A stretch of 32,085 nt of DNA from Bacteroidales bacterium (GTDB lineage: Bacteria > Bacteroidota > Bacteroidia > Bacteroidales > VadinHA17). The stretch spans positions 1 through 32,085 of the forward strand of contig JANYIW010000122.1 in assembly GCA_025358645.1 (NCBI GenBank), written 5' to 3'. Positions 19,584 to 28,152 of this stretch are shown piece after piece (the stretch's first letter is position 1; each line of letters opens with the position of its first letter). The position numbers and the translations under genes are program-made. The notes beneath the pieces are model-generated. The model saw only the letters and a list, made by a program, of their open reading frames with translations, was not told the origin of the DNA and made no database searches.

Positions 19584-22500
19584 TAATATCTTTTAAGAAT
19601 AATAAATCCACTCTTCTTGTAAACAGAACCACTTTGATCTATTGGAGTAATTTTCAGCATATAATAATATGTGCCTTCTGAAAGATCAAGTCCATTGGAG
19701 TTCTTCCCGTCCCAATCAGTCCATTCCTGATTATTTCGGTTAGAAGTGGAAAATACTTCAGTCCCGGCTCCATTAACAATACTAAGATCAAGATAATTAT
19801 CCTCCTTATTTAATCCTTCAATAACAAATTTATTATTCCATGCATCGCCATTTGGTGAAAAACCCTGTGGGATAAAATCTTTAAGTAATTCTATGGTTAC
19901 AGAATCCTTAAGGGTGCAAAGACCTCTGGAGATAGTCCATAAAAATGAGTTTTTACCTAAAGCCAGATACCTGACGATTGTTTGATAATTCGTTGTATCG
20001 TCGATAGAATTTGTTCCATTATAAAGAATCCTCCACGCTCCTGTTTCACCTGGGAAAAGCGATAGAGCTTTCATATGGTATATTTTCTCCACAGAAAAGA
20101 TCATAGTATCCGGCCCTGCATTAACCGGACTTGCCGGTAACGGGTCAATTCCTATATCAAAGACATTAGATATACTTGAACAACAGTCATTTAGACCTGA
20201 CTTAACAGTTCGTTTGTACTTTGTAGCCGCAAATAATGCCGGAGCCTGGTAAGTAGGGGTATTATCAGTTCCTGTAGCAGGTACCCATAAGCTCCCTCCA
20301 TCGGCGCTTTGCTCCCACAAATAATTAAAATTACCCGATCCTCCAGACAGGGTTATTCCGGTAATGATATCAGGGACTCTGCTATAACACACTTTTGTAT
20401 TGCCTGATATTATATTGTTTGTTATTAACGGAAGCACTGTAATGGTTATTGAATTACTGGTTAAAATACACGCGCCTGATGTTACCTGCCTTTTATATAA
20501 TGTAGTAGCTATTAGTGATGGAGGCGACATGGAACTTCCCAGAGTGGCGCCAGGAACAGGATTCAGGTTAGTTGTACTTGTCGAATCGAGCCATTGATAG
20601 CTAAATGTGCCAATTCCACCAGTGGCAACTGTTCCAATCAATTTATGAGGCTTTTGGCCATTGCAGATAGTTGTATCGGGAAGTCCACCCTGAAGAAGTG
20701 AGATGTTATTATTTAAAATTGGTTTATGAACAATGATTGTTATCGATTTGCTTATATCGGAGCAGGCTGAGGAAAAAACAGACCTTCTGTACCTGGTTGT
20801 ATCAGTCAGGAAAGGTGGTGGAAAATCACGATGCGTCGTATTAATCTCTCCACTGATGTCAGTCCAGGTATGAGATCTTGTGCTATCCTGCCATGTATAA
20901 GTATAAAATCCGTTTCCATCAAGAGGATTGGATCCAGTAAGTATTGCAGGTTTTGATCCTGAACAAATAACCTGATTTGCAGTGATAGTATTATTTCTAA
21001 TTACCGGAAAATCTTTCAGGAGAATAGAAGTACTTGTATTCACACAAACATCGTGTATTCCTGAATATACGACTCGCCGGAAGTAATATTGATTTAGCGG
21101 TGCCCTTTCAGGAAGCTCAGCAGGATTGTATCCGGCTCCATTGCTGATTCCTGTTGCAGTTCCCCATCCAGCCCCGTTTATATTGCTTTCCCACCTGAAC
21201 TTGTATAAATTATCTCCATCTCTCAGGGCCGGAGTAGTTGCAGAAGTTGTAGCTGTAAGATCAGTAAATGTCATTCCAAAACAGATGTCCTGTGGTACAG
21301 AAAGTATTTTATTGTTTCTTATGGTATCAAGAACTGAAATCTTAACTTTTGCAGTGGCGTCAATACAACTACCAGATTTTACAGTACGTCTGTACCAGGT
21401 AGTCTTAACAAGTCCGGGTGACGGGTCAAAATTCTTAGATGTAGCAATCGTTGATCCCCAGGTAGTTATATCGGTACTGTCCTGCCAGTTATAAGAAAGA
21501 GATTTTGTGGTTGGGACTATCAGATCAGGCATAAGTTGTTGTAATAAAGGAGGATTCCCTTTAAAACATATAGTATCCGGATTGCCAACAATATTATTCT
21601 TTATAAAAGGATGAACAGTAATTTTTAGCGGTTTACTTTTATCAATTATGAGCGGTGGACCGTTATCGGTTATTGTCCTCTGGAACCAGACAGTATCGGT
21701 AGGAGTTATTGCATCGGCCATTGTTGGTGTATAATTTGTCGGATCTGGATCATTTGCAAGAAGTATTGGTATTGAAAAGTTCTTGTCATAGCTTTTTTCC
21801 CATTTATAAGCATAGGTCCCTGATCCCCCGACAGGTTTGGTACCAGTTATCTTCGGAAGACGCATATTTGAACAGACAGAATCAACCAGATTGCCGGTAA
21901 CAGATGAACGAATCGAATTAAATAGAAAACCATTGAGAAGGGGAATGAAGGTTAAAAGGCTTTCTCCAGGAGAACCGGTTACTCCACCTAATGAGCCACC
22001 AGATCTGTTCCCGACAGCTCCTCCTGTAAAACTCTTAGTAACATTTATCGGATTTGAGATATTGTTAGTCAGGATCAGGCCGCCGCCGCCGCCGCCGCCT
22101 TCGCCAAATTGCCCATTATTATTTCCTCCTTTTCCACCGTTCGCAGAGATTTTTAATTCAGAGGTGGTAAATGGGGAAAAACTTTGCTGGTAAAGCGCAA
22201 TGGATCCGCCACCGCCGCCACCGCCTGCTCCACCACTACCATTGGCAGATATAGATGGCCATTCTCCATCAGCCTTAATTATTTTTCCTTTACCCTTAAG
22301 AGTATCACACATAATAATTATTATCCCTCCACCATGGCCTCCCGGAGAAGCAGTAGAACCTGTTAAATAAGTTGATGATCCGCCACCACCACCAAGGAAT
22401 ATACCACCATTCAAATCTGTATTTTTAATTGTCCTGTTTTGCAAACCATTACCACTCTGATTCCCAGCGCCACATGTACTACTTTCAACACCTCCATTAC

Positions 22501-23308
22501 CTCCTGCACCATAGTTTGAACCACCTCCTCCACCAGAATATCTCCCGTTGCCGCCGCCGCCGCCTGTAAAATTTGCTCCTTTCCCTTTGGAATAATCCGG
22601 AAAGTATGAAGGAATATCTGTGATATTCAGGAATACCTTAATTACCTGACTTTCTCCTTTAAAGCCTGAATTTGTGAAGCTTTCCGGATAACTGAATTTG
22701 TCATATATTGTAATATCTGTTGCTGTACAAATACCTGACCCCTGAGAAGTTGCACCGCCTGCAAAACCCTTCCCTGTAACGTCAATATTGGCTGCCAGAG
22801 AAAGAGTTCTTCCGACTATCATAGCCAGGACGCCACCGGTTTTTTTTGTACTGTCCCACGGCTGACAGGTCAGATTAGCTTTTACACTTGCTGAATTATA
22901 GAAGGGAACTTTTATTAGCTGAACTGCGCCTGCAATATTATAACTTTTCAAAATATTATTTGTGAAACTGATCATTTTTGTTCCCGTATTCACTGTCGCT
23001 ACTATAAGGAATTCACTTGAACCCGGGACTCCGAGAGATTCCCTGTAACTCCCGTATGAACCTGTTTCCGGTACATTAATAATTGACCCTTTCATCTGAA
23101 TAAGGAGCACGGTATCTAAGGGAGCAATAGAATCAACACTGTTCAGAGTAACATTGTCGGCACCCGGCCCGATTGCTGATACATGTCTGTAAACATTGAT
23201 CACACCACTGATCTGCTTATCCTGAGAAAAGAGTGAAACTGTTAATCCTGAAAGAATTAACAGACTTAAAATCATTATCCTAATATTGCGATCAGACCTT
23301 CCTATCAT
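19583..23308 (-). CDS. Large secreted Gly-rich adhesin-like protein with tandem repeats and a T9SS type-B-like sorting C-terminus
   Basis: ORF 19583-23479 overlaps the kinase 3' end; likely start 23308 (MIGRSDRNIRIMILSLLILSGLTVSLFSQ) or 23275. Poly-Gly region, about six Y(K/R)R-type repeats, C-terminal DFIPQGFSPNGDAWNNKFVIEGL...WDGKNSNGLDLSEGTYYYMLKI...KSGFIILKRY. Confidence 0.9.
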   Translation of the reverse strand: MIGRSDRNIRIMILSLLILSGLTVSLFSQDKQISGVINVYRHVSAIGPGADNVTLNSVDSIAPLDTVLLIQMKGSIINVPETGSYGSYRESLGVPGSSEFLIVATVNTGTKMISFTNNILKSYNIAGAVQLIKVPFYNSASVKANLTCQPWDSTKKTGGVLAMIVGRTLSLAANIDVTGKGFAGGATSQGSGICTATDITIYDKFSYPESFTNSGFKGESQVIKVFLNITDIPSYFPDYSKGKGANFTGGGGGNGRYSGGGGGSNYGAGGNGGVESSTCGAGNQSGNGLQNRTIKNTDLNGGIFLGGGGGSSTYLTGSTASPGGHGGGIIIIMCDTLKGKGKIIKADGEWPSISANGSGGAGGGGGGGSIALYQQSFSPFTTSELKISANGGKGGNNNGQFGEGGGGGGGLILTNNISNPINVTKSFTGGAVGNRSGGSLGGVTGSPGESLLTFIPLLNGFLFNSIRSSVTGNLVDSVCSNMRLPKITGTKPVGGSGTYAYKWEKSYDKNFSIPILLANDPDPTNYTPTMADAITPTDTVWFQRTITDNGPPLIIDKSKPLKITVHPFIKNNIVGNPDTICFKGNPPLLQQLMPDLIVPTTKSLSYNWQDSTDITTWGSTIATSKNFDPSPGLVKTTWYRRTVKSGSCIDATAKVKISVLDTIRNNKILSVPQDICFGMTFTDLTATTSATTPALRDGDNLYKFRWESNINGAGWGTATGISNGAGYNPAELPERAPLNQYYFRRVVYSGIHDVCVNTSTSILLKDFPVIRNNTITANQVICSGSKPAILTGSNPLDGNGFYTYTWQDSTRSHTWTDISGEINTTHRDFPPPFLTDTTRYRRSVFSSACSDISKSITIIVHKPILNNNISLLQGGLPDTTICNGQKPHKLIGTVATGGIGTFSYQWLDSTSTTNLNPVPGATLGSSMSPPSLIATTLYKRQVTSGACILTSNSITITVLPLITNNIISGNTKVCYSRVPDIITGITLSGGSGNFNYLWEQSADGGSLWVPATGTDNTPTYQAPALFAATKYKRTVKSGLNDCCSSISNVFDIGIDPLPASPVNAGPDTMIFSVEKIYHMKALSLFPGETGAWRILYNGTNSIDDTTNYQTIVRYLALGKNSFLWTISRGLCTLKDSVTIELLKDFIPQGFSPNGDAWNNKFVIEGLNKEDNYLDLSIVNGAGTEVFSTSNRNNQEWTDWDGKNSNGLDLSEGTYYYMLKITPIDQSGSVYKKSGFIILKRY
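20120..21905 (-). repeat. About six degenerate tandem protein repeats (~90-100 aa each) inside the adhesin
   Basis: Recurring pattern 'NNxI...(I/V)C.......GxGxYxYxW(Q/E)xS...WxxI.....Y.P..L..TTxYRRxVxSGxC', e.g. ITANQVICSGSKPAILTGSNPLDGNGFYTYTWQDSTRSHTWTDISGE...TTRYRRSVFSSAC and ISGNTKVCYSRVPDIITGITLSGGSGNFNYLWEQSADGG...ATKYKRTVKSG. Boundaries approximate. Confidence 0.75.
22079..22564 (-). repeat. GGC/GCC trinucleotide microsatellites encoding poly-Gly runs in the adhesin
   Basis: ccgccgccgccgccgccgcc at 22080-22099, ccgccaccgccgccaccgcc around 22207-22226, and gccgccgccgccgcc around 22550-22564. Confidence 0.8.
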
Positions 23309-23375
23309 TAAAACCTGATATGAACTGCTAATATAACTATTTTCTTGATTCTTTTTTATATATAGGCACTTAAAG

Positions 23376-26300
23376 TCATCCCGGTTTTTCGACTGTGTAC
23401 ATAACCGGCAATTCAAAATAAAAAACAGAGCCCTTCCCAACTTCTGATTCAAACCAGATCCTGCCGTTTGCACTTTCAATGTATTTTTTTGCTATCGATA
23501 ACCCGAGACCCATGCCTGACGACTTGGTAGTAAAATTAGGCGTGAAAAGATTTTTTCGCAAATCTGCCTGTATACCTGATCCGTTATCTGAAATCGATAC
23601 AACAACTTTATCTCTTTTTACATCAAGATTTAACATTATTAGTCCTTCTCGTCCGGTTGGAATTGATTGTATCCCATTCTTTATAAGATTAGAAAAGACT
23701 CCGTTAAGCTGCTCTTTATCAGCGTAAACAACTATTTTACTCTCATGAGGCCAATGAACGCTGAAGGTTACATTATCAGTATTCTTAAATAGTTCAAGAT
23801 TTATCCTGATCTGGTCGAGGATATTGACCTCTACCGGATTAGTTACAGGCATTTTGGCAAAAGACGAGAATGCGCTGGCAATTGAGGAAAGATTATCAAT
23901 ATATTCAATCTGGTTTTTAGTAAATCGTTCAAGCATCTTTTCAAATCCGGGGACTTTATCATTCCATGATTTAAAAAGCTGCTGTACATTTAATTTCATT
24001 GGAGTAAGTGGATTCTTAATCTCATGGGCAATCTGCTTGGCCATTTCTCTCCATGCATATTCCCTTTCTGAGTTTGCCAACTTATGTGTACTATCCTCAA
24101 TCTCATCAACCATCCTGTTATATTGTTTAACCAGCTCTCCTATTTCATCATTTCCGATATAAGTAAGATGTTCACTCTTCTTTCCCACACCTACGGTAGC
24201 AAGTCCTTTACTGAGCATTGCCAGCGGGGAAGTGAGACGTCCACTGATAAATACAGCAAGACTCATTGTTATCAGGATCAGAAGCAGAGTAAAATTAGTA
24301 ACAGCAACAATGAGGTTTGAAATCTCCTTTGCAAGTACACTCTGCATCCTGAAATAAGGCAGATTCAAATAAGCAATAACTTTATTTTCAGCGTTGAAAA
24401 AAGGAATATATGCTGATAAATACTCAAGCTCTCCGATTTTTTCTTTCTGGAAATATTCACTTTTGGCAAGATGTTTGAGATTATTAAATACGGTATTGTT
24501 AATTCGCTGGCTTGTAAGGTCCCTATCAAAAATTTCCTGCCGTGAAGTTGCGATAAGAAACCCGTTAATATTATAAAGATTAATATCCGTATTGAAAACA
24601 TTTGAAAGTTTAATCAGTAATTCATTCAATGATGAGTACCCATTGCCTTTCCAGTCAGGTGAAAGATACTTTTCCATCGAAAGTTTACTATCGAGATCGA
24701 GATAAACAGAGTTAAGTTTTTCTTTTATATTTTCATAATGTTTCGCCTTGTACTGACTTATTGTAATATACGCCACTACAATACCAATCAAAATAAATGA
24801 GAATAAGAGTATTCCTATATACGAGAGTTGCAACTTCTGTCGGAAGTTGAAAATATTCACACGCTTTGCTACCGGCCTTCTGATTAGAAGAATGACCATG
24901 TTTGAAAATAACAGTATAAAAGCGAATAGATACGCGAAGGAGATTATAATATCACCTGTAGTAAGGTCCGGTCTGGTTATAATTACCGTTGCATTCCCAT
25001 TTTTATAAAGTACATGTTTAAACCCATCTGTTCTGAAAATTCTGTAATCTGAAAATTTATCAACATATTCGGCATCAGTTTTATCATAAGGAAACTCAGG
25101 GGTTCTAAGAACAATCTCTCCGTTAATATATTTTGCAAAAGAGTAGTCTTTTAACCCTGCATACCCATGGTATTTCTTGTCAAGAAGCAATTCGGAATAT
25201 CCGGGCTGGAAAACATTTACATCGCTATATAATTCAATGAATAAACCATTTATTGTGTTTGTTCCTGATTTATAATATGCTCTGCAAAGATAATATGATC
25301 GTCCTCCCTGATTATCAATGAAATAAAAATTTGTATTGGTCAGTCTGTGGCCATATCTTTTTATACGTGCATCAAAAAAACCAAAACAGTTCTGAGTCAT
25401 TTCGGTACCTGAACCAAATTGCAAAGGCTGATCATTATGGCACAGATAAAAGCTGAAATGATAATTTTTCCAGAACCCGGTGAAATATGTGTCTTGCAGA
25501 TAGTTTGATATTCTTTCGAAATTGTCTTTATCAAAATTTTCAACCTTCATCATGCTGGTGAGTGAAGTGTCCTTTTCCATTACCGACCATAAGTCGAGCA
25601 AGAGGTGTTCAGCTTCAGGGTCATTTTCCGTTGAAAAAGAAACTGCCTGTATCTTAATATTTTCAGTTGCTTTTTCTTCAGACAGAATGGTAATAAAATA
25701 AAGAAAATAGATTCCTGAAATGATGGAAAAAGCTACAGTCATATTAAACAAACCTACATTTCTTTTCATTGAAATCCAGATGCACATTACCAGGACAGAA
25801 TAAAAAACAGCCAAAGGGATCAGAGTTCCGGGCTTGTCATAGAAAAAGAATGTCGGAACCACAAGAGAAGGAATTAAAGAAAAGATAACTTTACTTGTTT
25901 TGAATAGTTTTACACTTTTTAATATTTTAAACAGATAAAACACCGGAACCAAAAGAAGCAGGATAACGGATGTGAACCCTGCCATACTGGACATATTCAA
26001 GTCCAGCACTTTATAAGTCTCAAAATTTATATTGGAAGTTGAAATAAACTGACCGAATACCCATTGATATAAACTTAAAATAAAAGCTCCACCCATCAAC
26101 AAAACCAACAGGAACAGATAACTTTCTATTCTTTTACTCTCATTTCGTTCACTGACCGGAAAATGACGGTATAACACGGTGGTAAAAGCTGCAGCAAGAA
26201 TACTGAAAACCATCAGATGCCCTAAAGATGGTATTAACTTATTCATGGAAAACCCGTAGGGTGAAAAAAGTTCAGTCTGAAAGATAGCATGAGGTATCCC

Positions 26301-27074
26301 GGTAAAGAGAATAATTATGTAAATCAAAGTAAATACCAATAGGGAAACGCATATTCCAATCAGCACATTTCCCTTCCTAACCAGTAATTTAACAAGTTCG
26401 AAAGTAAGAAGAATGATCAGTATAAAAGCACCTGCCCAAAAACATAACGGGATGAAAATAAAACAAGTATTGCCTTTGACTTCAGGAAAAGAGAGGGAAA
26501 AGAGAAAATCGCCTTCTTTATCAAAAATATGATAATCAGATGCTCCCTTGTTGGTAATAAAGTCAACGTTTTCTGATACCATGAACTCCTTTTCGAATCC
26601 ACTTTTAATGATGTTATTTTCAAAACTATAATCAGTGTGTAGCCTTAGGAGTCCTATTACTTTTTCATTTCCGGACTGAATCGTTTTGGTAAGAAACCAT
26701 CCATTCTGCAAAAAAACCAAAGGCTTGTTAAAAAGAGAGTCTACAAAGACTGCAGGTACATCAAACTCATTATCAGACCAGTAAATAAGCTTATTGTCTA
26801 AATATTCAAGGATGCTGATCCTGTTCTGCTTTGCTATTGAAAAAAGGTTATTTTCAGAGATTGATCCATGATGATTCACATTCGCCAGAATAGGTTTCAT
26901 GGCATTAAGGCAATCCTCCATAATAGTCTCTTTCGCAACCAGCGTTTTGTTAAACATCTTCGTTCTGAAGCGATACTCAAAATCACTGAAATAAACTGAT
27001 TCTGCCACTAGTGCCAGGATCATGAGTACAACAGTCAGAATAGAGAGAAATATAGGATAACGATTAGCTCTCAT
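23376..27074 (-). CDS. Large multi-pass (about 12 TM) sensor histidine kinase, NtrY-like (HAMP-HisKA-HATPase)
   Basis: Nine or so N-terminal TM segments, a periplasmic region, two further TM helices, a second periplasmic region, a last TM, HAMP-like ISGRLTSPLAMLSKGL, H-box EMAKQIAHEIKNPLTPMKLNVQQL, N-box NLIKNGIQSIP, G boxes SISDNGSGIQ and TKSSGMGLGLSIAKKYIESANGRIWFESEVGKGSVFYFELP. Confidence 0.93.
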   Translation of the reverse strand: MRANRYPIFLSILTVVLMILALVAESVYFSDFEYRFRTKMFNKTLVAKETIMEDCLNAMKPILANVNHHGSISENNLFSIAKQNRISILEYLDNKLIYWSDNEFDVPAVFVDSLFNKPLVFLQNGWFLTKTIQSGNEKVIGLLRLHTDYSFENNIIKSGFEKEFMVSENVDFITNKGASDYHIFDKEGDFLFSLSFPEVKGNTCFIFIPLCFWAGAFILIILLTFELVKLLVRKGNVLIGICVSLLVFTLIYIIILFTGIPHAIFQTELFSPYGFSMNKLIPSLGHLMVFSILAAAFTTVLYRHFPVSERNESKRIESYLFLLVLLMGGAFILSLYQWVFGQFISTSNINFETYKVLDLNMSSMAGFTSVILLLLVPVFYLFKILKSVKLFKTSKVIFSLIPSLVVPTFFFYDKPGTLIPLAVFYSVLVMCIWISMKRNVGLFNMTVAFSIISGIYFLYFITILSEEKATENIKIQAVSFSTENDPEAEHLLLDLWSVMEKDTSLTSMMKVENFDKDNFERISNYLQDTYFTGFWKNYHFSFYLCHNDQPLQFGSGTEMTQNCFGFFDARIKRYGHRLTNTNFYFIDNQGGRSYYLCRAYYKSGTNTINGLFIELYSDVNVFQPGYSELLLDKKYHGYAGLKDYSFAKYINGEIVLRTPEFPYDKTDAEYVDKFSDYRIFRTDGFKHVLYKNGNATVIITRPDLTTGDIIISFAYLFAFILLFSNMVILLIRRPVAKRVNIFNFRQKLQLSYIGILLFSFILIGIVVAYITISQYKAKHYENIKEKLNSVYLDLDSKLSMEKYLSPDWKGNGYSSLNELLIKLSNVFNTDINLYNINGFLIATSRQEIFDRDLTSQRINNTVFNNLKHLAKSEYFQKEKIGELEYLSAYIPFFNAENKVIAYLNLPYFRMQSVLAKEISNLIVAVTNFTLLLILITMSLAVFISGRLTSPLAMLSKGLATVGVGKKSEHLTYIGNDEIGELVKQYNRMVDEIEDSTHKLANSEREYAWREMAKQIAHEIKNPLTPMKLNVQQLFKSWNDKVPGFEKMLERFTKNQIEYIDNLSSIASAFSSFAKMPVTNPVEVNILDQIRINLELFKNTDNVTFSVHWPHESKIVVYADKEQLNGVFSNLIKNGIQSIPTGREGLIMLNLDVKRDKVVVSISDNGSGIQADLRKNLFTPNFTTKSSGMGLGLSIAKKYIESANGRIWFESEVGKGSVFYFELPVMYTVEKPG

Positions 27075-27091
27075 AATATCAATTTCATGAC

Positions 27092-27565
27092 TTATTCATG
27101 GTGATATGGCTCTCCTTTAATAATTGTAAATACCCTGTAAAGTTGTTCAAGAAACAATAATCGTACCAGCTGATGAGGGAACGTCATTTTTGAGAGAGAC
27201 ATTTTATAATCGGCTCTGGCATAAACCAATTCAGAGAAGCCCCAGGGGCCGCCAATAATGAATAATATCCTTTTTTTTGGAAGGAAAAACATTTTCTCCA
27301 AAGCCCCGGAGAACTCGATTGTTTTAAGCTCCTTGCCATTTTCATCAAGTAAAATAACATAATCATCACCACCGATCGACTGAATAATTTTAGTTGCCTC
27401 TTTGACCTTTTGCTCCTGTATCGGCATATTCCTTGTATTTTTTACATCAGGAAGTGTTACAATATCAAAAACAGAGTATTTTTTTATACGATTTGCATAA
27501 AGATCAACTAATTCTGCCATGTTCTTATCAGTCGTTTTTCCTGTTTGCAATAAGGTGATCTTCAT
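27092..27565 (-). CDS. rlmH: 23S rRNA (pseudouridine1915-N3)-methyltransferase RlmH
   Basis: 157 aa; SPOUT motifs FIIGGPWGFSELVYARADYKMSLSKMTFPHQLVRLLFLEQLYRVFTIIKGEPYHHE. Confidence 0.97.
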   Translation of the reverse strand: MKITLLQTGKTTDKNMAELVDLYANRIKKYSVFDIVTLPDVKNTRNMPIQEQKVKEATKIIQSIGGDDYVILLDENGKELKTIEFSGALEKMFFLPKKRILFIIGGPWGFSELVYARADYKMSLSKMTFPHQLVRLLFLEQLYRVFTIIKGEPYHHE

Positions 27566-27611
27566 AAATGTTGCTTCAATTTTTTTTCCTGAGTGAACAA
27601 TACCACTGATA

Positions 27612-27619
27612 CAAAAATA
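27612..27619 (-). promoter_or_regulatory. Bacteroidota -7 box (TATTTTTG) upstream of rlmH
   Basis: caaaaata on + (27612-27619) = TATTTTTG on -, a perfect TAnnTTTG about 46 nt upstream of the rlmH ATG; no clear -33 element. Confidence 0.45.
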
Positions 27620-27695
27620 ACATTTTAAAGTCTCTTAATACAGCCGATAATACTATTGAATACGTACCTAAGGTCAATTATTATCAAATTAGTAT

Positions 27696-27703
27696 TAAAT
27701 TTG
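27696..27703 (+). promoter_or_regulatory. Bacteroidota -7 box (TAAATTTG) upstream of the DUF4783 gene
   Basis: TAAATTTG matches TAnnTTTG, 44 nt upstream of the ATG at 27748; no clear -33 element. Confidence 0.45.
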
Positions 27704-27747
27704 TAGTGCATTGATTTGTTTGTCCGCAATATTTAAACTGAATCGAT

Positions 27748-28152
27748 ATGAAATCTGTAAATATTATTCCTGTAGTATTAATTACTTTAAGCAGTCTTTC
27801 TGCTACAGCACAGGATCAGGTAAAAATACCAGAAGGAATTGCAATAGCCATAAAGGCAGGTAATGCAACTGAATTATCAAAGTACATGAATTCTACAATT
27901 GAACTTCTTCTGCTCGATAAGGAGGATTTCTATAAAAAGAATGTTGCCGAAACTATACTTAAAAACTTTTTTGCTGAATACCAGACAAAAGATTTTACAA
28001 TCCGTCATCAGGGGGCAAAGAATGATGCTCAGTATGCCATAGGTAATCTAAAGACAGAGAAAGGAGACTTCCGTGTTTATTTTCTGCTTAAGAAAGTAGA
28101 TCAGGAATTGCTGATTCATCAGATACGTATTGAATCTGACAATGGAAAATAA
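27748..28152 (+). CDS. DUF4783-like exported protein
   Basis: Signal peptide MKSVNIIPVVLITLSSLSATAQ; 134 aa NTF2-like fold style sequence (IAIAIKAGNATELSKYMNSTIELLLLDKEDFYKKNVAETILKNFFAEYQ...); immediately upstream of and overlapping nadC. Confidence 0.82.
   Translation: MKSVNIIPVVLITLSSLSATAQDQVKIPEGIAIAIKAGNATELSKYMNSTIELLLLDKEDFYKKNVAETILKNFFAEYQTKDFTIRHQGAKNDAQYAIGNLKTEKGDFRVYFLLKKVDQELLIHQIRIESDNGK

Noticed and set aside
21126-22193. 122-aa and 118-aa plus-strand ORFs opposite the adhesin (Pro-rich PPPPPPPP)
   Set aside because: Proline runs are simply the antisense reading of the GGC glycine codons.
19583-23308. Possible CRISPR/tandem DNA repeat array in the adhesin
   Set aside because: Repetition is at protein level with diverged DNA; no regular direct repeats with unique spacers.
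23309-23479. N-terminal extension of the adhesin ORF up to 23479
   Set aside because: Overlaps the kinase 3' coding end; a signal peptide begins at the internal ATG 23308 or 23275.
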